Shown piece by piece: positions 45,011 through 57,600 of a stretch of DNA of 64,000 nt. Position 1 is the stretch's first letter, and every line of letters starts with the position of its first letter. The position numbers and the translations under genes are program-made. Source of the stretch: Sesamum alatum (lineage: Eukaryota; Streptophyta; Magnoliopsida; Lamiales; Pedaliaceae); contig JACGWO010000002.1 of NCBI GenBank assembly GCA_034509735.1, positions 47,075,702 through 47,139,701 on the forward strand, read 5' to 3'. The notes below the pieces were generated by a model. The model did no database searches and was not told the DNA's origin. It worked only from the letters and a program-made list of their open reading frames with translations.

Positions 45011-46077
45011 TCTTTTCTAAACGCACCTCTGAAACCGTAGGTGGCGGCCAGGCCGCGAGAAGCGAGTGACTGCCGCCGTCAGGCGATACGTGTGGGCATT
45101 GACTTCCAATGCTCTTCCGACACGTGGCGTTCTGAATGGGGCCCACGTCCGCTTTGGGTTTGGTCGGTTACGTGCGTTTCAATGCCAAGCAAGAAGTTGG
45201 TGGATTTTTTGGTTTTAACTTTTAAGTGCGTGTACATAATTCAAAAGGATATTAATTAATTTTAAAATATGAATAAATGAAATGTTTTTTATTGAAAATT
45301 TTAAAGATATTTGTCATTTGATAAAAATAATTATATTTAAGGGTATTTTGATTAATATATATGTTATTAATTAAAAATGGTCAATCTGATCTTTAAAACT
45401 TAATAAATAGTATAAATATTCTCGTGGTAAGAATTTATGAAAATTGATTGTTGCAATAAATGGGGCAATTAAGGTTGGAAGAATACATCGTGTTCTAATA
45501 TATTTTTTTTCTCCTAGATTTATTTATTTTTATAATTATATTAATATATCTCAGTAAATTTATTATCAGATACATATATACGTGTGCGTGGCATGTGTCA
45601 TGATCTAAGTTTTAATTTATAAAAATATTCCTATTCCATCAACTAATGTATATAAATCATCCTTAGATCTCAATAGACATCTTTTTGAATAATATTCCAA
45701 TCCACTTCTCATATCGATTGAATCTTATGTTTCAAATTTTATTACGTTTTCTATTCCAACTAATACATACACGTTAGGCTTATAATTAAAGATTATGTTC
45801 TTTATTTTATCCAAGAAAATTTTATACTTATGTAAATATTTAAAATAAAAAATTCAATCAACTTTTGTAAGACTCTCTATATCTCTTTGTTGAGCTATTG
45901 TCGTTTACTCTTAAATAATAATTTTAATTAATTTAAATAAATTTATATTTTTTTAAAAAAATTAAGTTTTTTAAAATACATGAAGGGTCGTGGAGATGGC
46001 CTGAGGTGACGACAAGGGAGGTGCAACAAATTTGTAGAGCAACTACCGCATATCCATGATGGCCGGGATGGCATGGT
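45011..46077. other. Intergenic between divergent OTU and PPR genes
   Basis: A GC-richer 200 bp (45020-45200) gives way to AT-rich DNA with no coding pattern. I see no placed transposon ends. Confidence 0.4.
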
Positions 46078-46300
46078 CTGATGGAAGAAAAACATAACAT
46101 TTTCAAGACATAGATATGTGCTGTGGCTTGCCATACTAGCCAATTGACGATCATGGATAAGCCATGGCTAGTGGAAAACGCAACATGTTGTGTTCTATGT
46201 TGATCAACGAGAGCTTGAGATCGACACACACCTCTTTTTTCATTGCAGCTTTTCTAGACAGTATTTGGGATTCATGGCACGGAACACTCAAATGAAGTGG
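46078..46300 (+). pseudogene. Decayed LINE reverse-transcriptase zinc-binding (zf-RVT) fragment
   Basis: One frame, broken by stops, reads SRHRYVLWLAILAN and, further on, TQHVVFYVDQRELEIDTHLF followed by FHCSFSRQYL. This matches the layout of the zf-RVT domain found at the end of plant LINE polyproteins (RHSFILWLAIL ... THLFFHCPFSR). Only the C-terminal part is present. No L1 poly-A tail or duplication could be set. Confidence 0.6.
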
Positions 46301-46858
46301 CCTTACACTCATAATTGACAGCTAGGAATCAGTTGGGCGGCTCGAAAGTTGAGCGGCCAACACTTGCTTAATTAACGGAACGTTGGCAGAAATAGTATAT
46401 TACTTGTGCAAGAGAGAAATTTAAGAAAATTTTAAGACAAATATAGAACGACTGATGAGGTGACGCAACTAATGTTGGATTTAGTTAAAAATCGAATCAT
46501 TACATCTGAATTTAGATATAATTTGTAGGTGTTGGTTTTGTATAGATTATGGCGCACAGTAAATAAATGATACGACATTCTATATATAATTGCACGTGTT
46601 TTCGTTTGCTTTAATGCAATTTATCATTACCTTAAAAAAATTATTTTTTCATAATATTTTAGGCCCAACTAGAGGCCCATTAACTTGTTTAACAAACCCA
46701 TTCCAAGACCGAAATTACCACAAATGCCCCTCTGCATTTCCAGTACCACTCCCACTCTTCTCGATCTAGGGTTTTACTTCCCAGTGATGAAAACCCCAAT
46801 GCAACTGAAATTCGAATAATTCTGCAAAAATCTCCCCGTTGATTCGAAGAAAGCAGAA
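46301..46858 (+). promoter_or_regulatory. Promoter and 5' UTR of the PPR gene
   Basis: AT-rich up to about 46660, then a transcript-like leader with CTCCCACTCTTCTCG just before the start codon. No other gene is seen. Confidence 0.4.
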
Positions 46859-49455
46859 ATGGCGTCCTCGTTTATGCAGCAGTTTGCGAAGAAGAAGAGT
46901 GTGGTGAAGAGGTCGTCGAAGAAGTACGTGGAAGAAGCGCTTTACAAGAAGCTGTTTAAGGATGGTGGAGAAGAGAAGAGCGTCAGGGAGAATCTGAATC
47001 AGTTTCTCAAGTCCCATAAGAGTGCATACAAATGGGAAGTCGGCCACACTCTCAAGATTCTTCGGGGCCGCAAGCTCTATGGCCCCGCGGTCAAGGTACC
47101 ATTCTTTCAATTGTTATTATGATTTATTTGCTGCCAAATTTTGTTTCTTGTTCGTCGTGTTTTCTATTGTTTTCTTTGATTTTCTGGTGGGGTTTTGATG
47201 TAGAAGGGTGTAGTTCTGCATTTTTAGAACCTGGATTCTGATGCATATTGATAGTTTACTTTTGATGTGTGCAGTGTACGTTGTCTGATTAACGATCTTT
47301 TGTTGCATTTTTGCGTATGATATAAAACACACACGCACACATGTGTGTTACTGTGATTAATAGTGGTGGTGGGAGAGTATATTCATTTGCTCGGAAGGGA
47401 TGGGGGGGTACACTGTATGAAGTCCACTGAATAGGGTTTTGTGGTTTGGTACAAATTACGCCTAAAATGGTTGTTAAAATTTTGTTGTTAAAGCTTGAAT
47501 GTGATCTGCAAGTTCATCCTGTGTGCGAAGTTCTAGGAACAGAACAGAGGAAGATAAGCAATTTTGTGATAAATTAAGGAGACCCTGTTGTTTCACTTTC
47601 ACTAGAAACTGAATTTCTTGAGAAAATACTCCCAAGGCCAAGAAGGACGATTAGTTTTAGAAGAATGTTGGTATGCAGAGGTTTGGATACAGATGGGGTT
47701 TTGTTGCATGTTGTAGCACATGGAAAAAGAATAAAAGATGCTCCTTTAGGCTACTTTCTGATTGGTTCCCAACTGAAATGCCCATCTTAATTGTCTTGAG
47801 CTTATCTAATAGGGTGTAGTGTGATGGTAATTTTGCAATTAGAATGCTGAGCAGCTTCACGGTGCTTGAGTATAAGTTCGAATTATGCTGGTATAGCATG
47901 TTTTATAATTCTTTATACACCATTATAGATGGAAAAATATGTGTTTTTTATTGCATTCTGGGAAATGGTGTTGCAGCAAATTCTGTTTCTGCTGTACACT
48001 AAGTTATGATTTTAAAGTGAATTAATAGTTTGCTAGTTGATTCTTCTTAGATAATCCCCGAGAAATTGCAATCTTTTCATTGCCCAACACTTTTACATCC
48101 ACATTCAGCGTTCCTGCTTCCGCAATTTTACACCTATCCCGTGAACGCTTTGTTGCTTCTACAAATTTTGTGTGTGAATATCTTCTGAATGTCTTCCATG
48201 TTTTCTACAGCTATCAGAGACTATGGAGAAAAGAGGAATGAACAAAACAGTTAGTGATCAAGCAATACATCTTGATCTAGTAGCAAAAAGTAGGGGTGTT
48301 GCTGCTGCAGAAACCTACTTTATCAGTCTGCCTGAGTCCTCAAAAACTCATCTGACTTATGGCGCTCTTCTTAACTGTTACTGCAAAGACTTAATGACTG
48401 AAAAGGCAGAAGCTTTATTTGAGAAGATGAAAGAGCTTAATTTGGAACTGAGTTCCATGCCATATAACAGCCTTATGACCATGTACTTGAAAAGTGGGCA
48501 GCCTCAAATGGTCCCAGCTTTCATCCAAGAAATGAAGGCCAGTGATATTATGCCCGATACTTACACCTACAATGTCTGGATGAGGGCTCTTGCTGCTGTG
48601 AATGATATATCTGGGGTTGAGAGAGTTATTGATGAGATGAAGAGAGATGGTCGAGTTGCTGGAGATTGGACAACATACAGTAATTTGGCATCTATATATG
48701 CTGATGCTGGATTATTTGATAAAGCCGAGAAGGCACTTAAGGAACTGGAGAGCAGAAATGTCTCCCGAGACCTTTCAGCTTACCAATTCCTGATAACGTT
48801 GTATGGACGGACTGGAAATCTGCTTGAAGTACACCGTGTCTGGCGTTCATTGAAGTTAGCCTTCCCAAAAACTGCAAACATGAGTTATCTGAATATGATT
48901 CAAGTGTTGGTTAACTTGAACGATTTACCAGCTGCAGAGAAATGTTTCCGGGAGTGGTCATCTGGTTTCTCAACTTATGATATTCGTATATCAAATGTCC
49001 TTATCGGAGCTTATCTTAGAGATGATTCATTCGAGAAGGCTCAAAAGATAAAGGACCTGGCCCGGAGGAGAGGAATCAAACCCAATGCTAAAACTTGGGA
49101 ACTTTATCTTGACTATTACCTGAAGAAGGGAGAGATAAAATTAGCTGTGAATTGTGTCGAGAAAGCAATTGCAGCTGGTAGGGGTGACGGTGGCAAGTGG
49201 ACCCCATCGCCTGCAGTCGTTGAGAAACTGATGCAACACTTTGAGCAAAACAAGGACGTCAAGAGCGCTGAAGGTTTCCTGGACATCTTGAAGAAGTCCA
49301 AGGATGAATTGGGAGTGGAGGTGCTCGAATCATTGATTAGAACCTACTCAGCTGCAGGGAAAAAGAATCCCATCATGCGTCGCCGGATCAAGATGGAAAA
49401 TGTGGAACTGAGCGAAGAAGGTAAAAAATTACTGAACGACATCTCTGAGGAATGA
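46859..49455 (+). CDS. P-type pentatricopeptide repeat protein (At1g60770-like)
   Basis: Two exons, 46859-47095 and 48211-49455, giving 493 aa. Exon 1 encodes MASSFMQQFAKKKSVVKRSS followed by KKYVEEALYKKLF, and exon 2 continues LSETMEKRGMNKTVSDQAIH, closely following the Arabidopsis At1g60770 protein. About ten PPR motifs follow, for example TYNVWMRALAAVNDISGVER, without E or DYW domains, so this is a P-class protein. It ends MRRRIKMENVELSEEGKKLL. P-class PPRs bind organellar RNA and stabilise, process or splice it; a mitochondrial location is likely from relatives, although the N-terminus is short and only weakly presequence-like. The RNA target is unknown. The 1.1-kb intron is ordinary. Confidence 0.93.
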
Positions 49456-51333
49456 CATGTTTTTTCCCTTGACATCTATTTCTGTCGGTATTCGACTCCA
49501 AAGAGGGTGTTGAAATGAGTAACCTCTTCATGTTGAGGTCTGTGGATTGTCAGTTAGAACTCTCTGTTTGCAAATGGGATTTGCGTTCTTGTGGCCATTG
49601 TGATCTTCTTGTAAACCAAGTTTTGTAGCTTTCAGCAACCATAAGTTGGAATAATGATAGTGAAATCATTTTTCTGTGCCAATTTTAATTCTAAAAATAT
49701 TTGAAAAATTATAAATATTATCTTGAAATGGAAAATAATTATGTATCTCCTAAATGGTGATGTGGAAAGTAATATTTTATTTTTGCTGATTTTTTTTATT
49801 TAAAAGAAATATTTGAAAAAATGTAAAAAAATCTAAGTGTGGGTACTAGTTCATAAAAATATTTTAGAAAATTTTAAAAAACATATAAAATTATAATTTA
49901 TTATCTAAATGAGCAATTTGGATAGTTTATCGTATAAATTGGATGAAATCTAATACATGTTAACAAAATGGACTCGTTAAACTAATTTTCCAAACAAATG
50001 GAGAATATTTGTAAATTATGTCAAATCATCACATTTAATAAATAATATAATATATCGGAAACCCACACGCCAACCTAATCAACAGCTACTTATTGTTCCA
50101 ACCAATCCAAGTCAAAAATCAAGGGGAAATGAGTTGAACTAGTCTTATCTGATTCAGGGTTAATTACACTTTGAGACCTTGAAGTTTGGGTTAATCCCAA
50201 ATTCACCCCCATAAAAATTTAAAACAAGATAAAATCCCCCCCCCCCCCCCCCCCCACAGTGTGATGACCTAATATAAATAAAAACATCTTCCCATGTACT
50301 TCTTGAAAGCATATATTCTCATGATCTATTTTGAAATTTATGTGAAAACTTTAATTTAGAATTATACTTTTTTTAACTACTATAATGTAGTTTTTCTGGA
50401 TATTTGTAGGTGGAGGGAGTTAAAATAATACTAGTAATTATGGCACATCATATGCAATCTGCGCACACATTTTAAAATATTATTTAAAATAAAATATTTA
50501 TTATTTAATAATATATACAAAATAATAAATTAATATAAAATTTATAAAAAAATAGTGACAAAAAAGATGCATGAAAATTAAAAAAGAAAAACAAAAGCTT
50601 TTTAACTATCAAAAGATAGTGAAATAGTGGGAAGTTAGATGAATAAATAAATAAAAATTGACACTTTTGTTATATACATTTTGAACTTTTAAAGGATGTT
50701 AATGCATAATTAACATAGTTTAGGCTGCAAAGTGCAATTACTTTCTAAATTAATCTTCACCCACAGCGTAGATAAACAATGATATATGTCCATATATACG
50801 CTAGACAAGATCAAACTTATATAAAAATACATTTTTTTGACCAAAAATTCTTCATCAATAGTTATATATATGATTAATGAGTCAATAATCTGAAATATTT
50901 GAAGATTTCTCCTCTTAGCTTTCCTCAAAACCTAGATAATTAAGAACCTTAATTAATATTGATCAAAATATGCATAAATTAATATATGTACTTTCATCAT
51001 ATCATTATCCTGAATATTTTATTCTAATTTTATATTATATTTTGTAGATCAATCAATTCTATACGTATAGATATATTATATATATACTTTTCATAGGGGT
51101 AGATTGCTCGTTTACAACATCACAAAGGAGTAAATTGCAATTTTTCATATATATATATATATATATGATTAATTAAGTGTACGTTTCTTAGTTTTCTCTC
51201 TGCTTCATCACACATCACCTACTCCTTCTTTCCCCCTACAAAACACACACACACACATATATATATATATAAATACACGAGAGAGAGAGAGAGAGAGAGA
51301 TTGATGAGCTCCCCAATATCAGAGTGATGATCG
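49456..51333 (+). other. 3' flank of the PPR gene, intergenic, and ABCG promoter/leader
   Basis: Probable 3' UTR to about 49680. 49680-50040 has diverged family A-like arms (AAAAATTATAAATATTATC). 50158 onward starts GGTTAATTACACTTTGAGAC, a family B-like end that runs into a C20 tract (50236-50255), with no matching right end seen. 51150-51300 holds (AT)n, (CA)n and (GA)n runs directly before the ABCG start codon. Confidence 0.5.
50236..50255. repeat. Uninterrupted C20 tract
   Basis: Twenty consecutive C on this strand. Such G/C homopolymers are rare in plant nuclear DNA and could form a G-quadruplex on the minus strand. Length is prone to sequencing error. Confidence 0.9.
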
Positions 51334-51610
51334 ATGGGCGCAAAGACCTGTACATGTTTGCTTCTGATGATCATGCAAGTGCTGATGCTGAGCTCGTTGG
51401 TGCGGTTCGTGCAGTGCCAACAAGGTTTGGAGAACAACAACAACAACAATGGCGTCAACACGACTCAACTGAACGACCCCGCCGCTGTGAACCAGCTGAC
51501 GGAGTCGCTTTACCAGCGCCTCTCCACCGTCACCTCCGATCTTATACACAGCGAGATTGCTCGACGCGCCACCTTCTGCATAACAAATCCGTACGTGATT
51601 AACACCTCAA

Positions 51611-51652
<42 letters not shown>

Positions 51653-54600
51653 TTGATTTGTATAATTTGTTGTTGACTGAGTGGTGCAGGGAAGATGATT
51701 GGAACAGAGCTTTTAATTTTTCTCAAAACTTGGGTTTCTTGTCAAACTGTATTCTCACTACTCAAGGTATATACGTACGCATATATATATATATATATAT
51801 ATATATGAGGATTAATTAAACCTACACCCCTTTGTCAATGCAAAATGATACTTTCCCCAAATAAGTTTTGGAATTATAATTACACGTATCTGAAAATTCT
51901 CTATTTATGATTGACCCCTTTTATTAAGATTTGGACGAAAAATATTGATATTAGCAAAAAAAAAATTACATAAATTTTTAATTTTACCCCTCATTTAATA
52001 TTCTCATATAATAATTATGCACTTATAAAGGAAAAATAAAATAATGTTAACATCACACCATATATATACATTACATTTATCTTTTCATAAGTAGAAGAAT
52101 ATATTTGAGAATGTTAACTGATTGGCAAAATTAAAAATTTATTTATTTATTTTTTACACACTTGAACATTTTCTGTCCAAACTCTAACGGAAGGAAGTCA
52201 GGTGTAAAGAAGAATTTTTAGAGGGGTGTAAGTGTAATTTTAAATTTTTTTAAGAAAAAGTATAATTTTACATTTTCAAAAAGGGTCTAGATGTAATTAA
52301 TCCTATATATGACTATAAAATATCATCAATTTCTCTCTCTTTTTTTTTTTTGGTGTTTGACATATACATATGCTAGGTGTATAAAACATGCATTATTAAT
52401 TTATTTTATTTAATAAAAAATATACACATGACATGTATGTATTAAATGAAATAAAAGACACAATATGATCTAAACATAAAATTACACTATGATAGAAAAT
52501 AGGTCCATTTTCAAAGAGTTAATTGATTATTCCTTTTAATAATATGTGCTTAATATTTAAAAAAATATATTGAATTAAAGCATGGTACATATATATATTT
52601 ATTAAAATGAGGACTGAAGATCAGAATATTAAATTAATTGTAACTGAAAAAAAAAATGAATTTCGGAACCAACAATCTGCAAGTCCAAGGTCTTGTTCAT
52701 TAATAGTGCATAGATTAATGTGTATTTTCGTTAAAATCTTGTACGAAAAATTCTTACTTAGTTCACGTTTATTGAATTCGACGAATTTTACAACAAGTGT
52801 GATATATGTGTTATATAATTACTTACTCTTTTTGAATTGTACATCAATCATATGGCACATATATTAAATTTATCGTGTAACTAATTTAGGTCGGATCAAA
52901 CCCGATCTAAATTATAATTTCCACGTCTCATCTCGTATCTCACTGACTTCTTTTTATATTCTCTCAATATTTTGTGATTTATGAACTTAAAATATAAATT
53001 TTAAAAATAATAATTAACTTTTTTAAAAAAATTAAATTAATTGTGCTCACATTTTTTCTTGTACCATACACACTAGTATTAATTAATGTGAGAGGGTTAG
53101 AATTATAGTAACTATTTTAGTTTGTATCGATGTATGGTATGTTACATTTTACCATTCAAATTATGGTATTTTTTTTATATTTTTTCATCTAAATTATTTT
53201 TCATTGCACTTTACCATTTTGCCATTTTCAAATCACTTTTCGATGGAAAGTTCTACCGAAGAGTTATCACATGTGTGGCACATGGTATTTTTGTGTGGCA
53301 AATACGACGATCTAGGACGCCCGAAGTGTAAAAAAATGTCAATCTTGACATGCAATAGGCAACACATTTTGAAATTGATGTTTTGCCCTAAACAAAATAG
53401 GATAATTATATTACACCTCTTGTTCTGTGGTATATTCATATAAATTATCTCTATTTTTTAAAAAAATTTACATACACCCACCACAATACGTCACTATCAT
53501 TTATATAAACCATCATACTTTTTGAAAAATTATACATATACCTCCGAAGACGTCAACATTATTAAACATACTATTCTTGCGTTTTGGCTGTTAGGGGTGG
53601 TTGTTATGTAAAAGAATGAGTAGTTTGTGTAAATGAACTATAGATTAGGGACGTAAATATAATTATTCTAAAAAAATATACCAGTACTTGAATTTGATTT
53701 TAAATATTACTGTGGAACTCAATCAATTAATATATCTTATACACTTTTTTTGTTATTAAATATTACGATATAACAATAAATAGGGATAATTACATTTATA
53801 GCCCTTAATCTATGGTCCGTTTACACAAACCATCCATGCCTTTTGAATAATCACACATATACCCATTAGAATCTAAGCATCATTTACACAAACCATCCCT
53901 ATTTTTATAGAAAATGACACTTACATCCCTCAAAAATATCGACATTGTTACACAAACTACCCCTATTTTTTAGCTATCAAGAGTGATTTATGTAATTATG
54001 CAAAAGACATGAATAGTTTATGTAAATAGATTATAGATCAAGGGGTGTAAATGTAATTATCCGTAATAAATATATAACTAAAAAAGTTTATATAAATTTT
54101 AATTGATATAAAGTTTCCCTCCACCGTTTGAAGCTAGAAATTAAAGTTTTCACTTCCCACTGCACTTTTCTGCACTCAACTAACTATGCTTCGGCGTTTG
54201 ATCAAACAGGTGATCTGCCCCAGAGATTGTGTACAGCAGCAGAACTCAAATTCTACTTCACCAATTTCATCGGGACCGCAAGATCTCCCAAAACTTTCCT
54301 CAACCCAAACAGGAACTGTAATCTGACCGCATGGGTCTCGGGCTGCGAGCCCGGATGGGCTTGTAGTGCGGGCTTCAATCAGCCCGTGGATTTCACTGAA
54401 TCCGATGAGATACCACCAAGAAATGATGATTGTAGGCCGTGCTGTGAGGGATTTTTCTGCCCTCAAGGACTTACATGCATGATACGTGAGTATGATTAAT
54501 TCTCATTAAGGGCATGCTTTATCTCTGCAGTAGCGTTATTGTATCCATGTCTGGAAAGAATTCCTGTTGTAGTGCCTGTTTTTGGCTAGAAAAGCTATGG

Positions 54601-57600
54601 GTTTCTATGTGCAACTTTGTGCTGGATTAGGAAATGAAATTTACTGCACCTTGTAGATGTTAATTCATGTCTACATATATCTTCCACGAGCTCTGGTACA
54701 GCCGATGGTTGTAGATGGATGTGTCATTACATTCTATTTGAAAAAAATTCAAGCTGAAAAGGCTATAATGGTAGATATACTGAATATTCTTGCGGGACAG
54801 AATAGATATGTTTAAATGGGAGAATAATTTCAAAATTTGACGGGGGAAAGTTTTTTTGAACTCAATGTGATATCGTATAAACCTTGAAACTATTGACAAA
54901 GTGAAGAAAAAGACTACCTGCTGTGGCCGCCCTATTGGCTCTGTACTAATATCTTTTTGCCATTTATGAAGCTTGCCCATTGGGGTCCTACTGCCCATTA
55001 GCAACGTATAATGGGACAACCGGCTTATGTGACCCGTAAGTTCATGCTCGTTTCACTTCTGTCATATGTTTCTTATATATATTCATAGTTTGTGCATTAT
55101 TTTCATTGATTGCGGTTTGCAGATATCTTTACCAATTACCTTCAGGAAAGCCAAATCATACTTGTGGAGGGGCTAACATTTGGGCAGATGTTAGCAGAGG
55201 TGGTTCAATGTTCTGTGCAGCAGGATCATATTGTCCCACAAACACGCAAGAAATACCTTGTGCAAGCGGGTACTAGGTTTTATTCCCACGTCTTCCAATA
55301 TTATTAAGTGATATTGTTTTGACAGAATACAGAAAAGAAGTCCATCTTTGATGAGAGCTTTGCAGTTATTTTGTTGTACGTTCATTTCTTCTATCTGTAT
55401 CGTCATTTTCTGTATGCAATCTTTCCTATTCGTGTCTTTGGATTTCAGGCATTACTGCCGCATGGGCTCTACTGCTGAAACACGTGAGTCCCCTTTTTAC
55501 TGTGTTTATTGTACCCTTTTTGATGTAGTGCCTTTAAAATTCTGTGGCTCAAGGGGTGAAAAAGTTTCCCATAAATGAATGAGATTTTGATAAGCACTGA
55601 TTCTTTAAATGTCTTCTGTTTTCACTGATCGTATTCCTGCTGCATGATTTGTGGTTTTTGTACTTGCAACCTGTTTCTTGACTGGATGCTTTCTTTGCCA
55701 TCTAATCCTTAAGATGAACTTGCAGGATGCTACAAGTTGACTTCATGTGACGCCAATACAACTAGGCAGAATATAACGCAATATGGACTAATGCTGATTG
55801 TAAGTTTTTCTTCATGATCTTATTGCTAAAAATTTCAGAGAAACCATACAGAATTCTGGTGGTGTGTTTGCTTCCTAACTCATCACTGATGAAGAATTAT
55901 CCAGTGATTAGCAGAATGCGTTAGACTAGGAAAATACTCTAATCACTTACTGTAACTGATTCTTCAGGGAAAACCTAATATCCTACAAATTTAAAGTTAT
56001 TTATTTCTCATGACATTATGGAAAATACCATGGTCCCTTTCCTGGACATTCTTCACATAACCACATTAATTAAGCTGACTTGACCTCCCAGAGAGAATGC
56101 AAATCTTCAACAATATATATTGGAGGTGAAAACAATTTACAACACATTCAAGGTGGCTTTTATGCTTGGAGTTTGAATATTGTTTTCCTGTTTGTTTTAT
56201 GAAATAAATTTGCCATGGCCACACATTATCAATGAGAAGTGTGCCTAGTTTCCAGCTTGAAGATCGTCTTATATCTTTTCTTTTCCTGTTTCATCAACTA
56301 TATGAACCATTGTATATGTGCTTTCCTGTAAGCTTGTAAATTGATCTCTCTTTTTTTTTTTTTCAGGTTACTATTAGTGTTCTTTTATTCATCTTCTACA
56401 ATTGTTATGAGCAAGTTATCACCATTAGGGGAAGAAGATATGCCAGATCAAGGGAAGCTGCTGTAAAAAGTGTAAAGGAGAATGCCCAAGCACGGGCAAG
56501 ATGGCTAGCTGCGAAGGACGCAGTTAAGAAGAGAGCAATTGAGCTGCAATCTCAAGTATCCCGCTCATTTTCACTTAGAAACAGCATCATACGCAGTGAG
56601 CATGTTAGAATACTGAGCCAAACAGAAGTAGTAACTGATGACTACTTGCATCAGTATCTTTCTCATAATTCTAGCAGCTCTGAGCATAATGATGCTGCTT
56701 CTGGACGAAAGGAAACAGGAGCTGGTTATCCTCCAATCCAGGAAATTGAAGAATCTTCTGATAGTTCTGATGGTTTTAATGCAGAAACTGAAAACCAGAA
56801 TCAAAAGAGAAAGTTAAAGACGAAACATGTTCGTACCAATACACAAATTTTCAAATATGCATATTCTCAACTTGAAAAGGAAAAAGCTCAACTGAAGCAG
56901 AACAGAGATCATACTTTGTCAGGAGTGATTTCAATGGTAACAAATAGCGAGACCAGGACAAGACCTCCTATTGAGATTGCTTTCAGAGATCTTATTGTCA
57001 CACTGAAACAAAAAAAGAAACATCTTTTAAGGTCTGTCAATGGGGAAATCAGGCCTGGTCGAATTACTGCTCTCATGGGTCCATCAGGGGCTGGAAAAAC
57101 TACTCTACTTTCAGCTCTCGCTGGAAAAACAGTTGGCTGCTCCATAACTGGCTTAGTTCTTATAAATGGGAAGGTGGAGACCATACGCTCATATAAAAAG
57201 ATTGTTGGGTTTGTGCCGCAGGACGATATTGTGCATGGGAATTTGACTGTTGAAGAAAATATATGGTTCAGTGCCAATTGCAGGTATGTAATACTGTAGC
57301 ATGTTTTGCTCTTAACATATATCTCAACAATAAAAATGTTGTCGAAAAGCAGCATTTCCTCTCATAATTTTGTGCTAACATGGAGTTATGTTTAAAATTC
57401 TTGAAGACTGCCAGCAGATTTGCCAAAAGCAGACAAGGTACTAGTTGTTGAAAGAGTCATTGAGTCCTTGGGGCTGCAGCCAGTACGTGATTCCTTGGTT
57501 GGCACTGTGGAGAAACGAGGTATCTCCGGAGGACAGAGGAAGCGTGTAAATGTGGGTTTGGAGCTGGTAATGGAACCTTCACTGTTGTTCTTAGATGAAC

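Noticed and set aside
46766..47110. 114-codon minus-strand frame
   Set aside because: Antisense shadow of PPR exon 1.
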